17,582 bases of DNA, taken from assembly GCA_014763835.1 (NCBI GenBank), contig JACXUQ010000009.1:1-17582 (forward strand), given 5' to 3'. Made by a program: the position numbers and the translations under genes. How positions within the stretch are numbered: the first letter of the stretch is position 1; the number at the start of each line of letters is the position of its first letter. Origin of the DNA: Thiotrichales bacterium. GTDB taxonomy: Bacteria; Pseudomonadota; Gammaproteobacteria; Thiomicrospirales; Thiomicrospiraceae. Positions 1 to 6,297 of the stretch are shown here, piece by piece. The notes under the pieces were generated by a model. That model was not told the DNA's origin and searched no databases. It saw only the letters and a program-made list of their open reading frames with translations.

Positions 1-28
1 TACCTGTTCACGCCGGACAGTCAATAGC

Positions 29-81
29 AAAAAGCCGGCATAAGAGGGAGTGTAAAGGGTTTTACACGCCCTCCTGGCCGG
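29..81 (-). terminator. Rho-independent terminator of the Spy-like gene
   Basis: Read on the minus strand, a long hairpin follows the stop codon at 105 by about 25 bases. The inner stem pairs 44-56 with 61-73 (13 positions, one A-G mismatch, 4-base loop). An outer GC stem pairs 35-39 with 77-81. A run of five T's on the minus strand (29-33) follows directly. The plus strand has no T-run after the hairpin, so it serves the minus-strand gene. Confidence 0.8.
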
Positions 82-104
82 AAGACCCTCATGTCAGTTT
101 GACC

Positions 105-665
105 TTAGAAACGGTGGGAAGATTTCCAATACGCTTTGCGTTCCTCACGCAGTTCACGCCAGTGATGACGTTGTTGCGGCGTCAGCAGGGCGCGGATGCG
201 CTCCATTTTTTGATGGCGTAAGGCTTTGCGCTCTGCGTGGCTGTCTTTGAAAATCAAACGCAATTCGATTTCCTGTCTTGGAGATAATCCCAACGATTTC
301 ACCATAAACAGCAGTTGGTTTTCCCAACGTGGGGCGCGGTGTTTGGGAGCGACATACTCGACATATTCGGTTACATAAACCGGACGAAAAGATGCATAGC
401 CGCGGTCGTATTGAGCATGGAGGTAAGGTGACGGATGATGCGCTCTATCGTCGTGCTTGGCGTGTTGTTCGTGGCGGTTATCGCTAGGCTTGTCATGGCG
501 TTTCTCGTCGCGCACATCACTATTTCTATCCGGCGCGGTCTGGTGTGCTTCCATTCTGTCCTTTGGATAACGCGGTTCGTCTTGCGCCCAGATAGCGCTG
601 CTGCTCAATAGTACCGCACTGCCGATAATCCCTAGGAAGCCTTTTTTGAATGACGTGGTTTGCAT
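105..665 (-). CDS. Histidine-rich periplasmic Spy/CpxP-like (LTxxQ) protein
   Basis: This 186-residue protein has an N-terminal signal peptide (basic MQTTSFKK, hydrophobic 10-25, likely cut after AIWA). Residues 36-85 are a low-complexity segment rich in His, Asp, Arg and Lys, with HH and HxxH patterns. The C-terminal third is helical and carries two LTxxQ-type motifs, LSPRQ (127-131) and LTPQQ (161-165), the hallmark of the Spy/CpxP family of periplasmic chaperones and stress sensors. The family acts in the periplasm, and some members bind metal. The His-rich segment suggests Zn, Cu or Ni binding, but this is inference. The ATG is preceded by AGAGGG at suitable spacing and a clear terminator follows. 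Family members often sit beside a CpxRA-type two-component system; here only a kinase-like fragment lies upstream (830-955). Family call fairly sure, exact role unknown. Confidence 0.75.
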   Translation of the reverse strand: MQTTSFKKGFLGIIGSAVLLSSSAIWAQDEPRYPKDRMEAHQTAPDRNSDVRDEKRHDKPSDNRHEQHAKHDDRAHHPSPYLHAQYDRGYASFRPVYVTEYVEYVAPKHRAPRWENQLLFMVKSLGLSPRQEIELRLIFKDSHAERKALRHQKMERIRALLTPQQRHHWRELREERKAYWKSSHRF

Positions 666-728
666 GGTCGTAACCCTCTTGCTGTTGATAGCGTGTCGAA
701 CTTTTTGTTCGGCTTGGGTTTAGTATGC

Positions 729-757
729 AAAATAACTGTGCAAACTTTATGCAGCAA
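729..757 (-). promoter_or_regulatory. Possible sigma70 promoter for the Spy-like gene
   Basis: On the minus strand TTGCTG (752-757) and TATTTT (729-734) are separated by 17 bases, about 60 bases upstream of the start codon at 665. Both hexamers are weak matches. A 7-bp hairpin with a T5 loop (695-713) lies in the predicted leader. Confidence 0.25.
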
Positions 758-780
758 ATGGACAACAAATCGGCAACTGT

Positions 781-846
781 TTACGCCGTGATTTCTGTGG
801 GTTCCTCGTTTGTTTCCGGCCATTCAAATTTATAGCTGGTCGACAT
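781..846 (-). CDS. Candidate 21-residue reading frame overlapping the 41-residue frame
   Basis: An ATG at 846 opens a 21-codon frame, starting MSTSYKFEWPE and ending in EITA before TAA at 781. It overlaps the end of the frame at 830-955 by 17 bases in a different register. It is acidic and has no recognisable domain. It could be a translationally coupled peptide or chance. It may also be the shifted continuation of a decayed gene, because a single-base shift near 836 would join the two frames. No strong ribosome site precedes it. Nothing else gene-like is seen between 666 and 780. Confidence 0.2.
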   Translation of the reverse strand: MSTSYKFEWPETNEEPTEITA

Positions 847-955
847 ATTGCAGCAGCGTGCTGTGCAGCACAGTGTGGTTGCTCCATAGCATCAATGAGA
901 GCATGAGGCCGCCGAATAGCAGCAGCCAGAGCGTGAGTTTGTGACGAAGGCGCAC
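830..955 (-). CDS. 41-residue single-pass membrane peptide resembling a sensor-kinase N-terminus
   Basis: A GTG at 955 is preceded by GGAGA about seven bases upstream and opens a 41-codon frame. It has a basic start (VRLRHK), a hydrophobic stretch (LTLWLLLFGG through LMLW, about residues 7-24) and a polar, presumably periplasmic tail ending LLQYVDQL. This pattern of basic cytoplasmic lead, first membrane helix and start of a periplasmic domain is typical of the first 40 residues of BaeS/CpxA-type histidine kinases. No kinase body follows in any frame. It may be the stump of a deleted kinase that once partnered the downstream Spy-like gene, or a real small membrane protein. An in-frame TAA lies just upstream, so the frame cannot extend. 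The ribosome site and codon pattern argue against pure chance. Confidence 0.4.
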   Translation of the reverse strand: MRLRHKLTLWLLLFGGLMLSLMLWSNHTVLHSTLLQYVDQL

Positions 956-983
956 GGTGTTTCTCCATTATCCAATCCGACTA

Positions 984-1023
984 CTATAGGCGATTTGTCG
1001 GTTCTGAACCGTGCAACAATTGC
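984..1023 (-). promoter_or_regulatory. Putative -10 box with palindromic operator-like sites
   Basis: Between the mutM stop and the GTG at 955 the minus strand has TATAGT (984-989), a good -10 hexamer. Just upstream is a 13-bp palindrome, CGGTTC and GAACCG arms around one base (999-1011). Beside it is GCAACAATTGC (1013-1023), also an inverted repeat. No convincing -35 is visible. The palindromes could be regulator sites. Confidence 0.25.
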
Positions 1024-1039
1024 GCAAGAGAACCTCAAA

Positions 1040-1906
1040 TTATTTGGCTCTCGCTTTGCCCTTGGAACCCTTGGAACGCTTCAACGGCTGGCAGTGCGGG
1101 CAGAAGTAACTGGCACGCTGGTTGAGTACAATGCGTTCAATCGGCGTGCCGCAAACTGAACAGGCCAGGTTGTCGCGGCCGTAGACATGCAGTTTCTGCA
1201 CGAAATAGCCGGGTTTTCCGTCGGGCGCCATAAAGTCTTTGAGTGTGGTGCCGCCCTGTTCAATCGCCGCCGCCAAGACTTGTTTGATGTTGTTTGCAAG
1301 TGTTTCACATTGCGCGCGGCTCAGGTTGCTGGCCGGGGTTTGCGGGTGAATGTTGCTTAAAAACAGCGATTCGTTGGCGTAGATATTGCCTGCGCCGACG
1401 ACGATATGGCTGTTCATCACCAAGGTTTTGATGGCGACCGAACGGTTGCGGCTCTGCTGATAGAAATAGTCGCCATTAAACGCCTCGCTTAAAGGTTCAG
1501 GGCCGAGTTTGGCGAGTAGCGGATGGTTTTGTAATGCCCCGGCGCTAAGCGGATGCCACAAGAACGCACCGAATCGGCGCGGGTCGTTCAGGCGCAACAG
1601 CCAGCCGTTTTCCAGTTCCAGATCGATATGGTCGTGTTTTTGCGCCGGCGTATCGAGCGGCAGTACCCGCAAATTGCCGGACATGCCCAGATGAATCAGC
1701 AGGGTACCCTCGGCCGTTTCCAATAACAGATATTTGCCGCGTCGATTGATCTGGTGGATTTTCAGGCCGGGCAGAATCTGCACCAGATCGCTATCGACTT
1801 TCCAGCGCAGATTGGGGTTTCTAACCACTAGGCGCTGGATGATCTGCTGTTCGGTTTTAGGCAAAATGCCTTTGCGGGTGGTTTCGACTTCGGGTAATTC
1901 GGGCAT
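1040..1906 (-). CDS. mutM: Formamidopyrimidine-DNA glycosylase (Fpg/MutM)
   Basis: This is a bifunctional glycosylase/AP lyase that removes 8-oxoguanine and formamidopyrimidines in base-excision repair. The 288-residue protein starts with the family signature MPELPEVE. After Met removal the N-terminal Pro is the Schiff-base nucleophile and the following Glu is catalytic. Lys58 in the RRGKYLLLE segment matches the conserved beta-hairpin lysine. The C-terminal zinc finger is complete (C249, C252, C269, C272) and includes the conserved QRASYFCPHCQ segment. A basic tail of about 13 residues (KRSKGSKGKARAK) extends past the usual end and may aid DNA binding. The start is fixed by the invariant N-terminus although no clear ribosome site precedes it. 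In E. coli mutM lies directly after rpmG; here a diguanylate cyclase gene lies between them. Confidence 0.97.
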   Translation of the reverse strand: MPELPEVETTRKGILPKTEQQIIQRLVVRNPNLRWKVDSDLVQILPGLKIHQINRRGKYLLLETAEGTLLIHLGMSGNLRVLPLDTPAQKHDHIDLELENGWLLRLNDPRRFGAFLWHPLSAGALQNHPLLAKLGPEPLSEAFNGDYFYQQSRNRSVAIKTLVMNSHIVVGAGNIYANESLFLSNIHPQTPASNLSRAQCETLANNIKQVLAAAIEQGGTTLKDFMAPDGKPGYFVQKLHVYGRDNLACSVCGTPIERIVLNQRASYFCPHCQPLKRSKGSKGKARAK

Positions 1907-1993
1907 CGTTATTTGTGTTTATTGCTGATCAGATCCGTTATTGTAAACAAATTGGCGGACGAATAGGCGGGTTGCATGCAAATCAAAACCGCC

Positions 1994-2002
1994 TGTGGAT
2001 AA
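1994..2002 (-). other. Perfect match to the DnaA box consensus
   Basis: The minus strand reads TTATCCACA, the strong E. coli DnaA box, in the mutM upstream region. Only one copy was noticed here, so an origin is not claimed. It could act in DnaA titration or regulation of mutM, or be chance. Confidence 0.3.
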
Positions 2003-2035
2003 GTTGTGAAAAACCGGCTTTTTGTGTTGATACAG

Positions 2036-2070
2036 TTAAGGAACCTCTGATTTAATCAGAGGTTCCTTAA
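2036..2070. repeat. 35-nt palindromic repeat, copy 1
   Basis: Two perfect 17-base arms (TTAAGGAACCTCTGATT and its reverse complement) flank a single central T. A second copy with two substitutions is at 17453-17487. This copy lies in a divergent intergenic region upstream of both neighbours and has no U-tract, so it is not a simple terminator for either. It may be a dispersed REP- or MITE-like element, or a regulator site. Confidence 0.85.
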
Positions 2071-2089
2071 AGTCGCGCATTGATTTAAG

Positions 2090-2130
2090 AGAGGATTTTA
2101 TTAAATGCACGTTTGCACCTATAATCCTCT
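2090..2130 (+). promoter_or_regulatory. Sigma70 promoter enclosed by an inverted repeat
   Basis: A perfect TATAAT -10 box (2120-2125) has a weak -35 (TTTATT, 2097-2102) at 17-base spacing, 36 bases upstream of the ATG at 2162. Arms AGAGGATT (2090-2097) and AATCCTCT (2123-2130) overlap both core hexamers. A smaller TGCA-cgtt-TGCA repeat (2106-2117) lies in the spacer. The arrangement suggests a repressor operator controlling the downstream cyclase; the regulator is unknown. Confidence 0.5.
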
Positions 2131-2161
2131 TACTAAACCCTTTTAAATTTTTGGGCATCGG

Positions 2162-4846
2162 ATGCATTTACTCTCTAAAACATGGCAGTGGTTTTGGTGC
2201 GGTTGGTTGAGTGCTTTTGGGATCGTTTTCTACGGCAGTGCATCGGCAGCATCGCCCGTGCAGGCATTGCAACCGGTTTCAGTGCAGATTAACTGGAATC
2301 ATCAATTCCAGTTTGCCGGCGTGTATGCCGCCATTCAGCAAGGCTATTATCACGACGAAGGCTTGGATGTGTCCGTCAAGTCTTGGAAGTCCGGTATTCA
2401 GGTGGTGGATGAGGTCGTGTCCGGCCGTGCCGATTTTGGTATCGGTTACGGCGCCATGGTGGCGGATTATGCCAAAGGCGCGCCCATCTCTTTGGTGATG
2501 GCCTCCTTCCAGTTTTCGCCGATTGTGCTGCTGTCGCACGAACCCTTGCATGACTTGAGCGCCATGTCCGGCAAAAAGGTGATGCATTACGGCAATCTGC
2601 AGGTTAAAGCGCTGCTCAATAAGGCGCAGGCTGTGGTCGAAAAGCCGATTGTAGAGGTGCCCTCCAGCGGCGATTTGAACGATTTTATCCATCGCAACGT
2701 CGATTTTTACACCGCCTATTACACCAATGAACCCTATCGTCTGACCGAAATGGGGATCCCCTTTTATACGCTGGACCCGAAAACCTATGGCGTGCAAAGC
2801 TACGGCGATCTGATTATTACCTCTTCGAAATTGGCGACCGTGCATCCCGATGTGGTGTCGAAGTTCAAGCGCGCGACGACTCTTGGATGGAAATATGCCA
2901 TTACCCATCAGAAAGAGGTGGTGGATTTTATTATGGCTCATTACTCGGTGGTGAAATCGCGCGAGGCACTGATGGCGGAAGCGCGTGCCACGGTGCGTTA
3001 TGTGCAATCCGGCCATACGCCGATCGGCAACGTGGAATTGCCCAAACTGCTTGCCACCGCGCTGGATGCCAAAGAGGCAGGGCTGATTTCGGAAGAGCAG
3101 TTGGATCGTCTGGATATCAAGGGGTTTGTGTTTAATGAAAATACGCCGGTTTATACGGCGGAAGAACGGGCTTATTTGCTCAAGCATCCGGTTGTCAGGT
3201 TGGGTAATGATCCGGACTGGGAGCCGTTTGAGTTTATGGACCCCGAAGAGGGTTACAGCGGTATTACGGCGGACTATATCAAGTTGTTCGAGTCGCGTCT
3301 CGGCTTGAGGTTTGAAGTGCTAAAAAACAAAACCTGGCCCGAAGCCGTGGAGCTGGCCAAACAAGGCAAGGTGGATATGTATGCGTGCGCCGTGGCTACG
3401 CCTGAACGCCAGGAGTATATGAACTTCACTTCGCCCTATCTCTCTTTTCCGATGGTATTGGCGGCCGGCAAAGAGGTGCCGTTTATCGATGATTATAAGC
3501 TGTTGAACGGTCGGACCATTGCCGTGGTCAAAGACTACTGGTCGCACGAGTTTTTGAAGTCGCATTATCCGCAGATTAATCTGGTACTGGTCGATACCGT
3601 CAAGCAAGGCTTGGATGCGGTGCTTGAAGGAAAGGCGATGGGCTATCTCGGCAATCTGGCGGTGATTAATCATGTCATCCGTAAAAACGGACTTGAAGGT
3701 ATTCAGATTGTCGGACAGTTTGACGAGCGTTTTGAACTGTCGATGGGGGTGCAGAAAGACAATCCGTTACTGTTCAGTATTATCCAGAAAACCTTGAATT
3801 CGCTTTCGGACGAGGAGCGCCAGGCTATCTACAACCGTTGGATCAAGCTGGAAATGGTGAACAAAGTCAATCTGAAAGAGATTCTGGAGATTGTCATTCC
3901 CGCGGTGTTGGTGATGCTGGGATTGCTGGTTCTGTTGCTGGTTTACGCCTATCAGAAACGCCGCCAGAAAGCGTATATCAAGCAGATTCACGAACTCTCC
4001 TTTGCCACTGAGATTGATTTGAAATCCACCAAAATCCTTTACGCAGCGGATTCGTTTTCTGATTTGAGTGGTTACAGCCATGACGAACTGATTGGTATGG
4101 ATTATATGCGTCTGGTCGGGGAGAGCGTTACGCCGGAGCAGATCCAGACTATTTACGCGCATGTTCAGTCCGGCCATACCTGGCAGGGTGAGGTGGAGGC
4201 CAAAACCAAGCAGGGTCAGCCCTATTGGATTAAATTGACGTTAACCCCCAAGAAAAATTTGTGGGGCGAGGTGGACACTGTGCTCGCCACGCGTGTGGAT
4301 ATTACCGACAAGAAACGTATCGAACAGTTGTCCATCACCGATGATCTGACCGGATTGTATAATCGCCGTCACTTTAATACGGTGTTGGAGCATGAATTGT
4401 GTCGCATGCGTCGTGAAGGCCATGGGTTGGCAGCAGCCATGTTCGATATCGATTATTTTAAAGCGATTAACGACGCCTACGGCCATCAGTACGGCGACAA
4501 ACTGCTGAAAATGACCTCTGACAAAATCAAGGCCGGGTTCTCCCGTGCCAATGACTTCGTATTCCGTCTGGGAGGCGAGGAGTTTTTTGTGTTGTCGGTG
4601 TTCGCGTCGCGTGAAGAGTTTGAACATCATCTGCAGGATGTCTGTAAAGAGGTCGAGCAGATGAGCGTTGAGAGCCGCACCTCGCCTTATGGCGTGATGA
4701 CCATTTCCGCAGGCGGTTATTATGTCGAACCGGGTGAAGAGATAGATTCCAAAACACTTTATCAGCAGGCCGACGAAATGCTGTATTTGGCCAAGACGCA
4801 GGGGCGTAACCGGGTCGTGGTATTTAATTCCCAGAACAAGTCCTAG
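2162..4846 (+). CDS. Membrane diguanylate cyclase with NMT1/THI5 and SBP_bac_3 sensor domains plus PAS
   Basis: This 894-residue sensor makes cyclic-di-GMP from GTP at the inner membrane. Domains in order: signal peptide (1-29, cut near GSASA); an NMT1/THI5-like binding domain (about 38-300, VSVQINWNHQFQFAGVY, then the GRADFGIGYG segment); a family 3 solute-binding domain (about 344-566, VVRLGNDPDWEPFEF, with the amino-acid-binding-like TPERQEYMNFTSPY segment); one membrane helix (about 577-597); a PAS domain (about 610-715); and GGDEF (about 722-885, from SITDDLTGLYNRR). The catalytic motif GGEEF is intact at 804-808. A canonical inhibitory site RAND (795-798) lies five residues before it, so the enzyme should be active and product-inhibited. 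NMT1/THI5 domains typically bind thiamine-pyrimidine precursors or related small molecules. The ligands are not predictable here. The gene is alone between mutM and the ribosomal-protein operon. Confidence 0.92.
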   Translation: MHLLSKTWQWFWCGWLSAFGIVFYGSASAASPVQALQPVSVQINWNHQFQFAGVYAAIQQGYYHDEGLDVSVKSWKSGIQVVDEVVSGRADFGIGYGAMVADYAKGAPISLVMASFQFSPIVLLSHEPLHDLSAMSGKKVMHYGNLQVKALLNKAQAVVEKPIVEVPSSGDLNDFIHRNVDFYTAYYTNEPYRLTEMGIPFYTLDPKTYGVQSYGDLIITSSKLATVHPDVVSKFKRATTLGWKYAITHQKEVVDFIMAHYSVVKSREALMAEARATVRYVQSGHTPIGNVELPKLLATALDAKEAGLISEEQLDRLDIKGFVFNENTPVYTAEERAYLLKHPVVRLGNDPDWEPFEFMDPEEGYSGITADYIKLFESRLGLRFEVLKNKTWPEAVELAKQGKVDMYACAVATPERQEYMNFTSPYLSFPMVLAAGKEVPFIDDYKLLNGRTIAVVKDYWSHEFLKSHYPQINLVLVDTVKQGLDAVLEGKAMGYLGNLAVINHVIRKNGLEGIQIVGQFDERFELSMGVQKDNPLLFSIIQKTLNSLSDEERQAIYNRWIKLEMVNKVNLKEILEIVIPAVLVMLGLLVLLLVYAYQKRRQKAYIKQIHELSFATEIDLKSTKILYAADSFSDLSGYSHDELIGMDYMRLVGESVTPEQIQTIYAHVQSGHTWQGEVEAKTKQGQPYWIKLTLTPKKNLWGEVDTVLATRVDITDKKRIEQLSITDDLTGLYNRRHFNTVLEHELCRMRREGHGLAAAMFDIDYFKAINDAYGHQYGDKLLKMTSDKIKAGFSRANDFVFRLGGEEFFVLSVFASREEFEHHLQDVCKEVEQMSVESRTSPYGVMTISAGGYYVEPGEEIDSKTLYQQADEMLYLAKTQGRNRVVVFNSQNKS

Positions 4847-4867
4847 AACAAGGGAGTATTTCGGTTT

Positions 4868-4885
4868 GCCCGATTTGTTACGGGC
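4868..4885 (+). other. Small GC hairpin after the cyclase gene
   Basis: GCCCG (4868-4872) pairs with CGGGC (4881-4885) around an 8-base loop, 22 bases past the stop. No U-tract follows on the plus strand. It may help end transcription together with the hairpin at 4892-4916. Confidence 0.3.
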
Positions 4886-4887
4886 AT

Positions 4888-4916
4888 AAAAAAACCCGAT
4901 CTTTTGAATCGGGTTT
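4888..4916 (-). terminator. Rho-independent terminator of the rpmB-rpmG operon
   Basis: Nine-base arms (4892-4900 and 4908-4916) close a 7-base loop. On the minus strand they are followed by seven T's (4888-4894, partly within the stem), 24 bases past the rpmG stop. A shorter TTT follows on the plus strand, so it may also stop transcription from the convergent cyclase gene. Confidence 0.9.
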
Positions 4917-4939
4917 CATCAGCTAAACTTGGGTAAAGT

Positions 4940-5092
4940 TTATTTGATTTTGGCTTCTTTGAACAAGACGTGCTTACGAACGATAGGGTCGTATTTCTTG
5001 ATCTCGAATTTACCAGCCATGTTCTTCTTATTCTTATCAGTAGTGTAGTAATAAGCAGATTCAGTAGATTTTAATTTAATCTTATCGCGCAT
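4940..5092 (-). CDS. rpmG: 50S ribosomal protein L33
   Basis: This 50-residue basic protein of the large ribosomal subunit begins MRDKIKLKSTESAYYYTTDK and ends YDPIVRKHVLFKEAKIK, a near full-length match to bacterial L33. It has no cysteines, so it is the zinc-free (C-minus) form. The start is supported by a strong TAAGGAG ribosome site ten bases after the rpmB stop, which itself supplies the TAA. It is co-transcribed with rpmB and followed by a strong terminator. E. coli also has the order rpmB-rpmG, followed there by mutM. Confidence 0.97.
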   Translation of the reverse strand: MRDKIKLKSTESAYYYTTDKNKKNMAGKFEIKKYDPIVRKHVLFKEAKIK

Positions 5093-5102
5093 GGCTGTCT
5101 CC

Positions 5103-5339
5103 TTAGACCTTCTCACCACGTGAACGCATTTCAGCGATCACCGCGTCAATACCGTTCTTGTCGATGATACGCATACCTGCAGTAGATAGGCGCAGTTTTA
5201 CAAAACGGTTCTCAACTTCTGACCAAAAACGGTGCGTTTGCAGGTTTGGCAAAAAGCGACGACGTGTTTTACGGTGAGAGTGAGAAATATTGTTACCGAC
5301 CGCAGGACGCTTGCCTGTCACTTGGCATACTCTAGACAT
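5103..5339 (-). CDS. rpmB: 50S ribosomal protein L28
   Basis: This is a 78-residue large-subunit ribosomal protein of the usual length. It starts MSRVCQVTGKRPAVGNNISH and contains the characteristic basic SHRKTRRRFLPNLQ segment and a C-terminal NGIDAVIAEMRSRG. GAGGG lies about eight bases before the ATG. It heads the rpmB-rpmG operon. The roughly 210-base AT-rich leader to radC contains several palindromes (5369-5392, 5411-5426, 5432-5447), so independent promoters and regulation of this operon are likely. Confidence 0.97.
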   Translation of the reverse strand: MSRVCQVTGKRPAVGNNISHSHRKTRRRFLPNLQTHRFWSEVENRFVKLRLSTAGMRIIDKNGIDAVIAEMRSRGEKV

Positions 5340-5368
5340 TTCACAATCCCTCTAAAATAACGAAAATA

Positions 5369-5447
5369 CCGAGAACGTTTAACGCTCCCCGGCTTTTCAG
5401 TAAAAAATAAAAATATTCGAATATTTCTATATTTAACACACGTTAAA
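5369..5447 (-). promoter_or_regulatory. AT-rich rpmB upstream region with three palindromes
   Basis: Three symmetric elements lie here. A GC-containing imperfect hairpin (5369-5392) sits about 30 bases before the rpmB start. A perfect 16-bp palindrome is AAATATTC with GAATATTT (5411-5426). An inverted repeat is TTTAAC with GTTAAA around four bases (5432-5447). The first may be a leader or attenuator structure on the minus-strand transcript. The others look like regulator or promoter-adjacent sites. No unambiguous -35/-10 pair was found. Confidence 0.35.
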
Positions 5448-5549
5448 CAACGCGCAAAAAATAAGAAGCGGAATTATCTACGAAATTCCCTTTAATTGCA
5501 ATACCCTATGTGATTTGAATTTTAGTGGCACGGGCGTGGATTGATAAAA

Positions 5550-6230
5550 TCAGGGCATTTGCCCGTGCTGGGCCAGGGAGTGCCAGCGTCCGAAGTCGCC
5601 GAGAATGATGTGATCCAGACAGCGGATGTCAACCAGTGCCAGCGCTTGGCAGAGTGTACGGGTCAGTTCAATATCGCTTTGGCTGGGGGACGGATCGCCG
5701 GAGGGGTGGTTGTGTGCCAGGATCACTGCGGCGGCATTCTGCGCCAGAGCGGCTTTAACCACTTCGCGCGGATGGACGCTGGCTTGATTGAGTGTGCCGT
5801 GAAACAGCACCTCGAGGTTAATCAGGTGGTGTTGCTGGTCGAGCAAGAGCAGCGCAAACTGTTCGCGTTGTTGAAAACCGATCTGATGCAGCAGGTAGCG
5901 GGCAACGGCTTCGGGTTGGGTGAAAGCATCGCCTTTTTTCAGGCCGCTTTCAAAATGGCGACGCGACATTTCCAGGACGGCTTTAAGCTGCACGAATTTG
6001 GCCTGCCCGAGACCTTTGGCTTCGCAAAATTCGGTTTCGTTGGCATTGAGCAGGCTGTGTAGATCGCCGAAGTGGTCAATCAGGCTTTGCGCCAGGTCGA
6101 CCGCGCTTTGGCCTTTGACGCCGACACGCAGAAAAATCGCCAGAAGTTCGGCATCACTTAAGCTGTGGGCGCCGAATTTAAGCAGCTTTTCCCGCGGACG
6201 GTCGTTTTCATGCCAGTCGCTGATCGCCAT
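5550..6230 (-). CDS. radC: RadC family JAB/MPN-domain protein
   Basis: This 226-residue protein has the usual RadC length. An N-terminal helix-hairpin-helix-like part (LSDAELLAIFLRVG, then KGLGQAKFVQLKA) precedes a JAB/MPN metalloprotease-like domain. The metal-site motif HNHPSGDPSPSQSD is intact (H173, H175, D186), and a conserved glutamate lies in the EVLFHGTLN segment upstream. RadC was once tied to DNA repair, but its biochemical role is unresolved. AAGGA sits about ten bases before the ATG. It lies upstream of rpmB on the same strand, as in E. coli, but is separated by about 210 bases. The upstream region is shared with the divergent thioesterase gene. Confidence 0.95.
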   Translation of the reverse strand: MAISDWHENDRPREKLLKFGAHSLSDAELLAIFLRVGVKGQSAVDLAQSLIDHFGDLHSLLNANETEFCEAKGLGQAKFVQLKAVLEMSRRHFESGLKKGDAFTQPEAVARYLLHQIGFQQREQFALLLLDQQHHLINLEVLFHGTLNQASVHPREVVKAALAQNAAAVILAHNHPSGDPSPSQSDIELTRTLCQALALVDIRCLDHIILGDFGRWHSLAQHGQMP

Positions 6231-6260
6231 TGAACCGATTCCTTTTTTGCGTAGACTTGC

Positions 6261-6279
6261 TTAAGATAACCCATCTTAA
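6261..6279. promoter_or_regulatory. Inverted repeat in the radC/thioesterase divergent region
   Basis: Arms TTAAGAT (6261-6267) and ATCTTAA (6273-6279) flank AACCC. It lies midway between the two divergent starts, 19 bases before the GTG at 6298, consistent with an operator or leader hairpin. Short arms make chance possible. Confidence 0.3.
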
Positions 6280-6297
6280 AAGTGAAGGAAATAGTCA

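Noticed and set aside
1976..2035. Replication origin
   Set aside because: Only one DnaA box, no AT-rich unwinding array and no dnaA, gidA or parA gene nearby.
2279..3187. 302-codon minus-strand open frame opposite the cyclase
   Set aside because: It is the antisense shadow of the binding-protein domains: a His/Arg-rich composition without domain features, while the plus frame has clear family matches.
5541..6062. 173-codon plus-strand open frame opposite radC
   Set aside because: RadC on the minus strand has its full motif set; the opposite frame shows no recognisable protein.
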